From positions 1 through 24,359 of the forward strand of contig DAOPKN010000032.1 of the NCBI GenBank assembly GCA_035391225.1: a DNA stretch of 24,359 nt, given 5' to 3'. The DNA is from DAOPKN01 sp035391225. GTDB lineage: Bacteria > Thermotogota > Thermotogae > MWEM01. A program made the position numbers and the translations under genes. Positions 1 to 6,502 of the stretch are shown piece after piece; position 1 is the stretch's first letter; each line of letters begins with the position of its first letter. The notes beneath the pieces are model-generated. The model saw only the letters and a program-made list of their open reading frames with translations. It searched no databases and was not told the origin of the DNA.

Positions 1-35
1 ACAACATGACTTTCTTCACTACGAAAAGCCCATGT

Positions 36-83
36 CTCCTGATATACTGGAAAAACCGCGACTCCGTGATATACTCGGAAAAA
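36..83 (+). promoter_or_regulatory. Tandem repeated promoter/operator-like elements upstream of the PfkB kinase
   Basis: Two near-identical copies of CTCC-(G)-TGATATACT-(C)-GGAAAAA lie 27 bases apart, at about 36-55 and 63-83. Each contains TGATATACT, an extended -10 box (TATACT at 43-48 and 70-75 with TG three bases upstream). The second copy runs into the kinase Shine-Dalgarno sequence at 81-87, so a transcript from it would barely include the ribosome binding site. The first copy may be the working promoter and the second an operator, or the pair may be a repressor site. No -35 box is evident. Confidence 0.45.
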
Positions 84-96
84 GGAGGAATCGTCG

Positions 97-1020
97 ATGG
101 TGAAATCGTTCGATGTGTGCGTTTTGGGCGCATTTGGGTTGGATACCTACGTGTATTTCCACGGGGGCGAGGTGGATTTTTTGCGGGAAGGGCATTTTGG
201 AGAAAACCTCGATGAAGTGGGCCTTGCAGGTGGGTATTCCAGCCGCATCGCGGCCGCGCTGGGCTACCGGGTGTGCGCGCTGGGGTACGTGGGAAACGAT
301 TTCGCGGGAAGGTACGTGCGCGACAAGCTCTCTTCGGAGGGCATCGACCCCTCTGGGTTGTTGGTGGATCCGGCTGGAACCAAGCGCAGCGTGAACTTCA
401 TGTACTCCGATGGCAGGCGCACCAACTTTTACGACGGGAAGGGCTCGATGTCCACGCATCCCGATAAAGAACGGTTTCTTCCGATGATTGCCGCCTCGCG
501 CTGGGTGCACGTGAACATCGTGAACTGGACCAGGGAATTGCTGGACGACGTTTTGCGCTTGGGTGTGCCGATGAGCTGTGATTTGCAAGATTGGAGCGAC
601 GTCAACGACCCCTACCGCTTGGATTTCTTGCAAAAAGTGGACGTGCTGTTCTTTTCCGGTGTTCACCTGGAAGAGCCCATGGAGGTTTTGGGCGCTCTGA
701 GCCGGAGATTTCCCCACAAAACCCTGGTGTGCGGGATGGGGAAACAAGGCGCGGCGTTTGCAAAAGGTGGGGCATGCAAAAGCTATCCTCCCGCATCCGG
801 CCCCAAGCCGGTGGTGGACACCAATGGAGCGGGTGATGCCCTCGCAGTGGGCTTTGGAAGCGCACACTTGCTGGAGGGAAAGAGCCTTTCGGAATCCTTG
901 GTGTTTGGGCAAGCCCTCGCCCGACAACTGTGCTCTGTGCGTGCCGGAAAAGGGCCCTTCCCCCGGCGAAACGAAGTTCTACCCTTTGTTCTCCCGCAAA
1001 ATGGAAAGGAGTGCCTATGA
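97..1020 (+). CDS. PfkB-family (ribokinase-like) sugar kinase
   Basis: The 307-residue product should use ATP to phosphorylate a sugar or related small molecule in the cytoplasm. It has the family's usual length. The N-terminal Rossmann-like start is followed by a Gly-Gly substrate loop (GGYSSRIAAALGY, about 45-57). The C-terminal signature DTNGAGDA (241-248) carries the anion hole and the catalytic Asp247; the usual Thr of DTxGAGD is Asn here. The ATG has AAAGGAGG ten bases upstream, so the start is secure. The stop overlaps the next start as ATGA, indicating translational coupling to the small membrane protein. The substrate cannot be told from sequence; ribokinase, fructokinase, 2-keto-3-deoxygluconate kinase and nucleoside kinase activities are all possible. 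The nearby alpha-glucosidase and Gfo/Idh/MocA dehydrogenase are compatible with carbohydrate metabolism. Confidence 0.9.
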   Translation: MVKSFDVCVLGAFGLDTYVYFHGGEVDFLREGHFGENLDEVGLAGGYSSRIAAALGYRVCALGYVGNDFAGRYVRDKLSSEGIDPSGLLVDPAGTKRSVNFMYSDGRRTNFYDGKGSMSTHPDKERFLPMIAASRWVHVNIVNWTRELLDDVLRLGVPMSCDLQDWSDVNDPYRLDFLQKVDVLFFSGVHLEEPMEVLGALSRRFPHKTLVCGMGKQGAAFAKGGACKSYPPASGPKPVVDTNGAGDALAVGFGSAHLLEGKSLSESLVFGQALARQLCSVRAGKGPFPRRNEVLPFVLPQNGKECL

Positions 1021-1397
1021 AAAATTTGGTTTTTCTTGTCCTCACCATGCTGGTGTTTTTTCCCACGGTACTTGCCAGTACATCCGACCCGGAGGTTATC
1101 TTGGAGAAATTTTCCCAGGAACAAATCTTGGAGGAATTCCAGCGCCTGCGGATGTTCGAATGGGTGGATCGCTACGATGAAAAGAGAGACGGCATCTACA
1201 TCCTTTCCACGCGCTGGTTGTACAAGGTGCGACTCATGGACGACGGCACGTTGCATTTCCAGAGCGTGAAAACCCGCCAGGAGCACGACCAGATGTTTCC
1301 CTTCTGGGTGATCATGACGCTTTTCATCGTGTCCGGGCTCACGCTCACGTTGATCTTTCTCTGGCCAACCCTGACACGTCTCTTTTCCAAGAAGTAA
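1017..1397 (+). CDS. Small exported, membrane-anchored protein of unknown function
   Basis: The 126-residue product is not recognised. It begins with a signal-peptide-like stretch (MKNLVFLVLTMLVFFPTVLA, about 1-20) ending in a plausible Ala-x-Ser cleavage region. A charged middle follows (about 25-90) with a short beta-rich segment (IYILSTRWLYKVRLMDDGTL). A strongly hydrophobic segment, about 93-118 (FWVIMTLFIVSGLTLTLIFL), precedes a positive tail ending FSKK. The topology suggests a domain outside the cytoplasm held by one C-terminal helix. The start is the ATG at 1017 because it is preceded by GAAAGGAG and overlaps the kinase stop in ATGA; reading further upstream would lose the signal peptide. 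Coupling to the kinase suggests co-expression. The gene faces the Gfo/Idh/MocA gene tail to tail, 12 bases away. Confidence 0.75.
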   Translation: MKNLVFLVLTMLVFFPTVLASTSDPEVILEKFSQEQILEEFQRLRMFEWVDRYDEKRDGIYILSTRWLYKVRLMDDGTLHFQSVKTRQEHDQMFPFWVIMTLFIVSGLTLTLIFLWPTLTRLFSKK

Positions 1398-1409
1398 CGT
1401 CCCGGACTG

Positions 1410-2387
1410 CTATTCGCCGTACCCGATCTTCTCGAGAACGTGCTGGATGACGCGCGCGTTTTCCAAGGAGTCTTCCAGGCTGATTTTTGGCCCGATTTTC
1501 CCGGAAAGCACTTCCCCGAAATGCTGCGCTTCCAGAAAGTAGTTGTCTGGACTGGCGACTTCCCGGATCACTTGCCCGCCCTTTTGCAACAGGTGCCAGG
1601 TTAGGTTCCCCGATTCGTTGAAGGGGTGGTTGGTGAAAATCGCCCCCTCGGTGCCTTGAACCTCGAAACGGGTGCGGTAGGCTTGCTCGAACGACACGTT
1701 GAAATGGGAACTGATTCCGTTTTCAAATTCCAGGATGACGCTGGCGCTCGCGTCGATTTGTTCATCGGGGGTACATTTTCCCAAAGCTTCCACCTTTTGC
1801 ACGCGGGAACCGGCGAAAAAGCGCGAAAGGTGGATGGTGTAGCAGCCAAGGTCATACATGGCTCCTCCGCCCAATTCGCGCACCCAGCGGATATCTTCCG
1901 GGCGTACGTTCAGGTCGAACGAAAAGGTGGAAACCATGGAATGCATGGTGCCAATCTTTCCCGATGCCAGTTCGGATTTCATCTCCTGGATCAGTGGGTT
2001 GTGGATGTACGCAAAGGCCTCCATGAGCACCACCCCCTGTTCGCGGGAAACTCGTGTCATTTCCTCTACCTCGGCGGGATTGAGCCCCAGCGGTTTCTCG
2101 CACAGCACGTGCTTGCCACTTTCCATGGCTTTGATCGCCCATCCTTTGTGCAGTGCGTTGGGAAGGGGGATGTACACGGCTTCCACCGAGCGGTCTTTCA
2201 GAAGTTCTTCGTACGATGTGTAGGAGACTTCCGGAGAAAAAGCCTTTTCGAACTCGCTGATCCTTGCGGGTTTCCGTCCTGCGATGGCGTGCAACGTGCC
2301 GTTCGTGGAACGCAACAGCCCCGGGATAAAGGCTTTTTGGGCAATCCTTGCCGTTCCCAGTATTCCCCATTTCCACTTCTTTTCCAT
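1410..2387 (-). CDS. Gfo/Idh/MocA-family NAD(P)-dependent oxidoreductase
   Basis: The 325-residue product belongs to the family that oxidises or reduces hydroxyl groups of sugars, inositols and their derivatives using NAD(P). The nucleotide-binding glycine motif is at the extreme N terminus (GILGTARIA, 8-16). The family EKP motif, with its catalytic or substrate-positioning lysine, is at 97-99 within CEKPLGLN. The C-terminal half (about 125-320) contains GGGAMYDLGCY, typical of the substrate domain. The start is the ATG at 2387 because AAGGAGG lies directly upstream; an in-frame ATG further up would overlap the transporter gene. It sits 13 bases after the cation transporter stop on the same strand, so the two are probably co-transcribed although a functional link is not obvious. 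The closest relatives I recall are dehydrogenases annotated as glucose-fructose oxidoreductase-like or dihydrodiol dehydrogenase-like; the substrate is unknown. Confidence 0.9.
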   Translation of the reverse strand: MEKKWKWGILGTARIAQKAFIPGLLRSTNGTLHAIAGRKPARISEFEKAFSPEVSYTSYEELLKDRSVEAVYIPLPNALHKGWAIKAMESGKHVLCEKPLGLNPAEVEEMTRVSREQGVVLMEAFAYIHNPLIQEMKSELASGKIGTMHSMVSTFSFDLNVRPEDIRWVRELGGGAMYDLGCYTIHLSRFFAGSRVQKVEALGKCTPDEQIDASASVILEFENGISSHFNVSFEQAYRTRFEVQGTEGAIFTNHPFNESGNLTWHLLQKGGQVIREVASPDNYFLEAQHFGEVLSGKIGPKISLEDSLENARVIQHVLEKIGYGE

Positions 2388-2400
2388 TTTTCTTCCTCCT

Positions 2401-3327
2401 TCACTCCGTGTGTTTGCGATGTTCCGGGGGAATATCGGGGCAGTCTCCGAATTCCAACTGGATCGTGGCATGCCCCACCCCTCGCTTTTCCAATTCCTGG
2501 TTGATGGAGCGCAGCAGACGTGCGGAATCTTGGCATGGAACGCCCTGCACGACTTTCACGTGGCATTCCAGGAAGGCATCCTTTCCATCTGTGGTCCAAA
2601 GGTGCACGTGGTGCACGTTCTCCACGAATTCCAATACTCCAATGGCTTGTTCCACTTCCGAAAGCGAAACGTGGCCAGGTACGGCCTGCATCAAGATGGA
2701 CACCGACTGCTTCACCACTTGGAAGGATTGGAACAGGATGTACACGCTGATCCCAGCTGTCAGCAACGGGTCGAGCCAAAAGGTGTGGAATTTCCAGATG
2801 AAGAAACCCCCGATGATGATGGCCACCGAGGAAAGGGTGTCCGAAACGATGTGGAGGAACGTGGACCGGATGTTCAAGCTGTGGCGCGCATCGGAAAACA
2901 AGAGCAGCGCCGTCACCAGGTTTCCTGCCAGGCCCACCAGGGCGACAGCGAGCATGATTTCGGGGCGAATCTGCGCAGGGTGGAAGGCTTTGCGCACGGC
3001 CTCCACCAGCAGGTACACCCCGATGGAAAACAGAACCAGGGAGTTGAGCAACGCGGCCAGGATCTGTGCACGCTTGAAGCCGTACGAAAACGTTGCCGTC
3101 TTCTCACGGCGCGAAACCCGTATCGCGAAGAGGCTCACCAACATGGAGCTGGTGTCGGTGAGGTTATGGAGCGCATCCGAAAGCAGCGCCAACGAATGGG
3201 AGAAGATACCCCCAACGATTTCCGCGGCGGTGATGGAGAAATTCAACAGCACGGAGAACCAAAGTTTCTTCTCCGAGGATGCGTCCGAGAAATGGTGATG
3301 GTGGTGATGTTCCCTTGGCTGCGCCAC
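2401..3327 (-). CDS. Cation diffusion facilitator (CzcD/ZitB-like) metal exporter
   Basis: The 308-residue protein should export a divalent metal, most likely zinc, from the cytoplasm in exchange for protons, working as a dimer. About six transmembrane helices occupy residues 20-205. The four-residue metal site of zinc transporters is visible as His54/Asp58 (HNLTD, second helix) and His159/Asp163 (HIVSD, fifth helix). A cytoplasmic ferredoxin-like domain follows (about 215-300) with the His-rich segment VENVHHVHLW. The N terminus carries six consecutive histidines (7-12), a common metal-binding tail in this family. The start is GTG at 3327 with GGAGG upstream (3346-3342 region). The HD-HD arrangement favours zinc or cadmium over iron or manganese. 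An extended -10 box lies about 45 bases upstream, shared with the region that faces the AraC-type regulator. Confidence 0.93.
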   Translation of the reverse strand: MAQPREHHHHHHFSDASSEKKLWFSVLLNFSITAAEIVGGIFSHSLALLSDALHNLTDTSSMLVSLFAIRVSRREKTATFSYGFKRAQILAALLNSLVLFSIGVYLLVEAVRKAFHPAQIRPEIMLAVALVGLAGNLVTALLLFSDARHSLNIRSTFLHIVSDTLSSVAIIIGGFFIWKFHTFWLDPLLTAGISVYILFQSFQVVKQSVSILMQAVPGHVSLSEVEQAIGVLEFVENVHHVHLWTTDGKDAFLECHVKVVQGVPCQDSARLLRSINQELEKRGVGHATIQLEFGDCPDIPPEHRKHTE

Positions 3328-3370
3328 GAACTCTTCCCTCCTTGTGGTTTCTCTTCCTTGGTGCTACTCG

Positions 3371-3379
3371 ATTCTATCA
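3371..3379 (-). promoter_or_regulatory. Extended -10 promoter for the CDF transporter
   Basis: Read on the minus strand the sequence is TGATAGAAT, with TAGAAT at 3376-3371 and TG three bases upstream. It lies about 45 bases before the GTG start. No good -35 hexamer is seen at 16-18 bases. Confidence 0.45.
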
Positions 3380-3446
3380 TATTTGGAGATCGGTGTTCCT
3401 GTTGATGCGTGAGAAAAAACGTCAAGAAAAGGCTTTTCAAACCGCG

Positions 3447-3459
3447 TATACTCGAGTAT
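3447..3459 (+). promoter_or_regulatory. Perfect palindrome overlapping a -10 box in front of the AraC-type regulator
   Basis: ATACTCGAGTAT (3448-3459) is a perfect 12-base palindrome. It overlaps TATACT (3447-3452), a good -10 hexamer placed about 30 bases before the GTG start at 3483. The layout resembles an autoregulatory operator. The protein that binds it is unknown. Confidence 0.4.
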
Positions 3460-3482
3460 CCCCGGAAAGAGAGGCGAGAACG

Positions 3483-4349
3483 GTGAAAAACTACATCGAG
3501 CGCGTGCAGCTTGCGGTGGACTGGATGGAAGGGAAACTCACCACGGGCTTCCCCCTGGAGAAGATTCCTGCCATCACGGGCATGTCGTTGAGCACGTTCT
3601 ACCGGGTGTTTTTCAACCTGGTGGGGCTTGGCGTGAAAGAATACCTGCGTTGCAGGAGGGTGGACCTGGCAAGCCGGCTGCTTCAGGAGACCCCTATGCA
3701 GGTGGTGGAAGTCGCGTTTGAATGCGGTTTCGAAAGCCACGAGGTGTTTTGCCGCAATTTCCGAAAACGCACCGGTTTCTCGCCCCAGGAATTCCGCAAG
3801 GGGAAAAAATTCTTCTACGGGAAGGTGAATCTCATGGAAAAGTACTTCGAGGTCCAAGACGCAACGCTGTTGAAGAAATACCCCGATATCCGCATCGTGA
3901 AACAACTGGGTCCGTTTCGCGTGGCATACTACCGTGCCATGGGAAAGAACCCCGAAATGGAGGCAAACCGGGTGATGCTCGAGTGGGCAAAAAAACGCGG
4001 TTTGCTCAAAGAGAACTCCACCACCCGCATTTTCGGCTTCAACAACCCCAATCCCCAACCTGGCAAGGAGGAATACGGGTACGAAGTGTGGGTGACGCTG
4101 AAGGACAACGTGGAAAGCGGAGACGAGCGCATTTCTTTCAAGGAGTTTGCCGGGGGGCGTTACGCGTTGCTTACCACCACGGTGGCAGAGGTGGGAAATG
4201 CCTGGAAACGTTTCTCCCAATGGCTGCAAGACAGCAAGTATGAACCCGGAACGCACCAGTGGCTGGAAGAGATGATTTCGTTCAACGAGAATGAGAACGA
4301 TATTGCGCTCACCTTGTACATGCCGCTGGGGGAGAAGGCCAAGGAATAG
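3483..4349 (+). CDS. AraC-type regulator with GyrI-like ligand-binding domain
   Basis: The 288-residue protein is a probable ligand-responsive transcription factor. The N-terminal AraC DNA-binding domain (about 1-105) shows two helix-turn-helix units: LEKIPAITGMSLSTFYRVF and VVEVAFECGFESHEVFCRNF, the latter followed by the family pattern RKRTGFSPQEFRK. The C-terminal part (about 125-285) resembles the GyrI-like/BmrR effector domain, with the opening pattern IRIVKQLGPFRVAYYRAMG and the closing LTLYMPL. That domain usually binds hydrophobic or cationic small molecules. The order, DNA-binding domain first, is that of Rob-like and related regulators. I chose the GTG at 3483 because it begins KNYIERVQ, the usual N terminus for this architecture, and lies downstream of a likely -10 box; an in-frame ATG at 3405 has no ribosome binding site. 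Targets could be the divergent transporter or the downstream glucosidase. Confidence 0.85.
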   Translation: MKNYIERVQLAVDWMEGKLTTGFPLEKIPAITGMSLSTFYRVFFNLVGLGVKEYLRCRRVDLASRLLQETPMQVVEVAFECGFESHEVFCRNFRKRTGFSPQEFRKGKKFFYGKVNLMEKYFEVQDATLLKKYPDIRIVKQLGPFRVAYYRAMGKNPEMEANRVMLEWAKKRGLLKENSTTRIFGFNNPNPQPGKEEYGYEVWVTLKDNVESGDERISFKEFAGGRYALLTTTVAEVGNAWKRFSQWLQDSKYEPGTHQWLEEMISFNENENDIALTLYMPLGEKAKE

Positions 4350-4383
4350 AAGGAAGGTGGTACCATTTTCGGGGCGATGGGTG

Positions 4384-4389
4384 TACAAT
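4384..4389 (+). promoter_or_regulatory. Candidate -10 box for the alpha-glucosidase gene
   Basis: TACAAT (4384-4389) stands 38 bases before the ATG, in the 77-base space between the AraC-type regulator and the glucosidase gene. No matching -35 hexamer is visible. Confidence 0.4.
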
Positions 4390-4426
4390 AGCACGGAACG
4401 TAAATCAGACACCGGAGGGATCTTCA

Positions 4427-5845
4427 ATGTCCAACCTGAAAATCAGTATCATCGGCGCGGGAAGTGCGGTTTTTTCCCTTCGCCTGGTGAGCGACCTGTA
4501 CAAAACCCCATCGCTCCAGGGTACCACCGTTTGCCTCATGGACGTCGACGAGGGTAGGCTCGACGCGATTACCACGCTTGCCACCAAGCTGGCGGAGGAG
4601 AACGGGGCTTGCATTCGATTCGAGAAAAGCATGGAGTTGGAACAAGCCGTGGATGGCGCGAACTACGTGATCAACACCGCGATGTTGGGAGGCCATGCTT
4701 TCTTGGAGAAGATGCGCGCCATCGGGGAGAAGCACGGCTACTTCCGCGGTATCGACACCCAGGAATTCAACATGGTTTCGGATTACTATACGCTCACCAA
4801 CTGGCAGCAACTTGGCTTTTTCCTGCAACTCGCCCGGCTGATGGAGCGCAAGGCGCCAGGGGCGTGGATGCTGCAGGCTGCGAACCCCGTTTTTGAAGGC
4901 ACCACGCTGATTCGAAGGCATTCTCCCGTGAAAATGGTGGGTTTTTGCCATGGGCATTACGGCGTGCTGGAAGTGGCGCGGCGCATTGGTCTGGACCCGG
5001 AAAAGGTGGATTGGCAGGTGGCAGGTGTGAACCATGGCATCTGGCTCACACGCTTTCACTACGCCGGAAAGGATGCCACCCCCCTCATTGAAGCGTATTT
5101 CAACGAACGAGAGAGCTGGGCCCCGGAAAACCCCTTCGATGACCACCTATCCTTTGCGGCGGAAGATGCCTTCCGCTTCTACGGGCAACTTCCCGTTGGG
5201 GATACCGTGCGGAACAGTAGTTGGAAGTACCACTACGATGAACCCACCAAGAAAAAGTGGTACGGCGAACCCTGGGGAGGGGCAGATTCACCCTCGGGGT
5301 GGAAATGGTACCAGCAGAGCTTAGAGCAGATCACCGCGTTGATGGCGCAACTAACGAGGCTGGTGCAGCACAACCCGACGCAAAATCTTTCGGAGCTGAT
5401 TCTTTCGCAGGTAGAGCAATTGCCCGCTGTTTTTATGGAAGCGAAAAAGTTGCTGGATGGGAAGCAGCTGAGCGGGGAGCAGCACATTCCTTTCATCGAT
5501 GCCATCGAAAACAACCACGCCGGGCGCTTCGTGGTGAACGTGCCAAACAGCGGGTCCATCCCCGGTATCGCGGATGACGTGGCGGTGGAAATCCCCGCCC
5601 TGGTCGATTCCCAGGGGATTCACCCCGAGAAACTGGAACCGGGGTTGCACGAACGTGTGCGCAAATGGTACCTTGCACCGCGGATTCAGCGCATGGAATG
5701 GGCGCTCGAAGCATTCCTGAAACGAGATCCTTCGCTGGTGGTGGAATTTTTGATGCGGGATCCGCGCACGCGCTCGTACGAGCAAGCCAAGGGGGTTGTG
5801 GAGGAGATCTTCGGGTCAGGGAAGGATGTGCACGAACCGAAGTAG
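4427..5845 (+). CDS. aglA: Glycoside hydrolase family 4 alpha-glucosidase (AglA-like)
   Basis: The 472-residue protein should hydrolyse alpha-glucosides such as maltose by the GH4 mechanism, which transiently oxidises the sugar at C3 with NAD and needs a divalent metal, usually manganese. The N-terminal dinucleotide fold shows ISIIGAGSAVFSLRLVSDL (6-24) and LMDVDEGRLDAI. The metal ligands known from T. maritima AglA, Cys174 (FCHGHYG) and His203 (VAGVNHGIW), fall at the same residue numbers here. NPVFEGT (153-159) and NNHAGRFVVNVPN are further family motifs. The length matches the family (about 440-480). The start ATG has CGGAGGGA upstream. From memory the sequence is close to Thermotoga AglA, so alpha-glucosidase is favoured over alpha-galactosidase, alpha-galacturonidase or 6-phospho-glycosidase. 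It is a cytoplasmic enzyme with no signal peptide. The divergent sugar genes and the preceding AraC-type regulator suggest induction by a glucoside, which is inference. Confidence 0.93.
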   Translation: MSNLKISIIGAGSAVFSLRLVSDLYKTPSLQGTTVCLMDVDEGRLDAITTLATKLAEENGACIRFEKSMELEQAVDGANYVINTAMLGGHAFLEKMRAIGEKHGYFRGIDTQEFNMVSDYYTLTNWQQLGFFLQLARLMERKAPGAWMLQAANPVFEGTTLIRRHSPVKMVGFCHGHYGVLEVARRIGLDPEKVDWQVAGVNHGIWLTRFHYAGKDATPLIEAYFNERESWAPENPFDDHLSFAAEDAFRFYGQLPVGDTVRNSSWKYHYDEPTKKKWYGEPWGGADSPSGWKWYQQSLEQITALMAQLTRLVQHNPTQNLSELILSQVEQLPAVFMEAKKLLDGKQLSGEQHIPFIDAIENNHAGRFVVNVPNSGSIPGIADDVAVEIPALVDSQGIHPEKLEPGLHERVRKWYLAPRIQRMEWALEAFLKRDPSLVVEFLMRDPRTRSYEQAKGVVEEIFGSGKDVHEPK

Positions 5846-5869
5846 CTTCTCCCCTCCCAAGACGCGCGG

Positions 5870-5878
5870 TGGTATAAT
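5870..5878 (+). promoter_or_regulatory. Extended -10 promoter of the basic hypothetical protein
   Basis: TGGTATAAT gives a perfect -10 hexamer (5873-5878) with the TG extension. It is 31 bases before the TTG start at 5909. The -35 region (about 5850) is CT-rich and has no TTGACA-like hexamer. Confidence 0.65.
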
Positions 5879-5908
5879 AGGGTTGATTCGAATTAGGAAG
5901 GGATTTTT

Positions 5909-6502
5909 TTGTCAAGTAGAGAACGGAAAAAAATCCAAAAGAGAAGAAACCAATACCACAAGCTGGTTCACAAGATGGTGGTGCGGTTACGAAGGAGATT
6001 TCCTGGTTCCCGCACCGTCCACCTTGCGGATCCCGTGCAGAAACGCCTCATGCGAAAAATCGACCACCTGGTACGCACCTGTGGAGAGGCTTACGGTGCC
6101 AAGCTCAAAGAGATGGCCCCCGAACTGTCCGCTGCCTATTTTTCCTCCACACTCGATGCCAGTGGTTGGCAGGTATGCGGTTACGATTGGCACTCCTCGG
6201 GATCCCCGGAGCTGGAGGAGAAGTTGAGCGTGACATACGGTATCGATGCCCGTGAACTCATGGATTTGAAACCCCACTTGCGCTCTCCGGTAGAAGATGA
6301 TGTACCCTTCTTCGTGATTTTCCCCAAGATCCGGGAATTCGTGTGCTTTTTGCCGGGTCTTTCCGCCATTGCCTCCCGGCTTGCCCGCATTCAAAATCCC
6401 ACGATCCTGGAGGATGTCATCCACTACCTGGGTTTCACGCGCGTGGTGATTCCCGAAGAAGAGGACCAAGAAACCCGACAGCAAACCCGAATGGGTACTT
6501 GA
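5909..6502 (+). CDS. Conserved-looking hypothetical protein with basic N terminus
   Basis: The 197-residue product is not recognised. Residues 1-35 are strongly basic (RERKKIQKRR, VVRLRRRFPG), as in nucleic-acid- or ribosome-binding proteins. The middle contains a Trp/Tyr-rich stretch (WQVCGYDWHSSGSPELEEKL). The C-terminal part is hydrophobic and aromatic (VPFFVIFPKIREFVCFLPGLSAIASRLA), followed by an acidic/Gln-rich tail. There is no signal peptide or clear membrane helix. The start is TTG at 5909, with AGGAAGGGA six bases upstream and a perfect extended -10 before it; the next in-frame ATG is 22 codons in and would remove much of the basic region. Codon use and a well-formed promoter argue that it is a real gene. 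Its stop abuts the stop of the nucleotidyltransferase gene on the other strand. Confidence 0.75.
   Translation: MSSRERKKIQKRRNQYHKLVHKMVVRLRRRFPGSRTVHLADPVQKRLMRKIDHLVRTCGEAYGAKLKEMAPELSAAYFSSTLDASGWQVCGYDWHSSGSPELEEKLSVTYGIDARELMDLKPHLRSPVEDDVPFFVIFPKIREFVCFLPGLSAIASRLARIQNPTILEDVIHYLGFTRVVIPEEEDQETRQQTRMGT

Noticed and set aside
19..927. A 302-codon minus-strand open frame across the PfkB kinase
   Set aside because: It is antisense to a gene with complete PfkB motifs and a strong ribosome binding site, and contains no recognisable domain.
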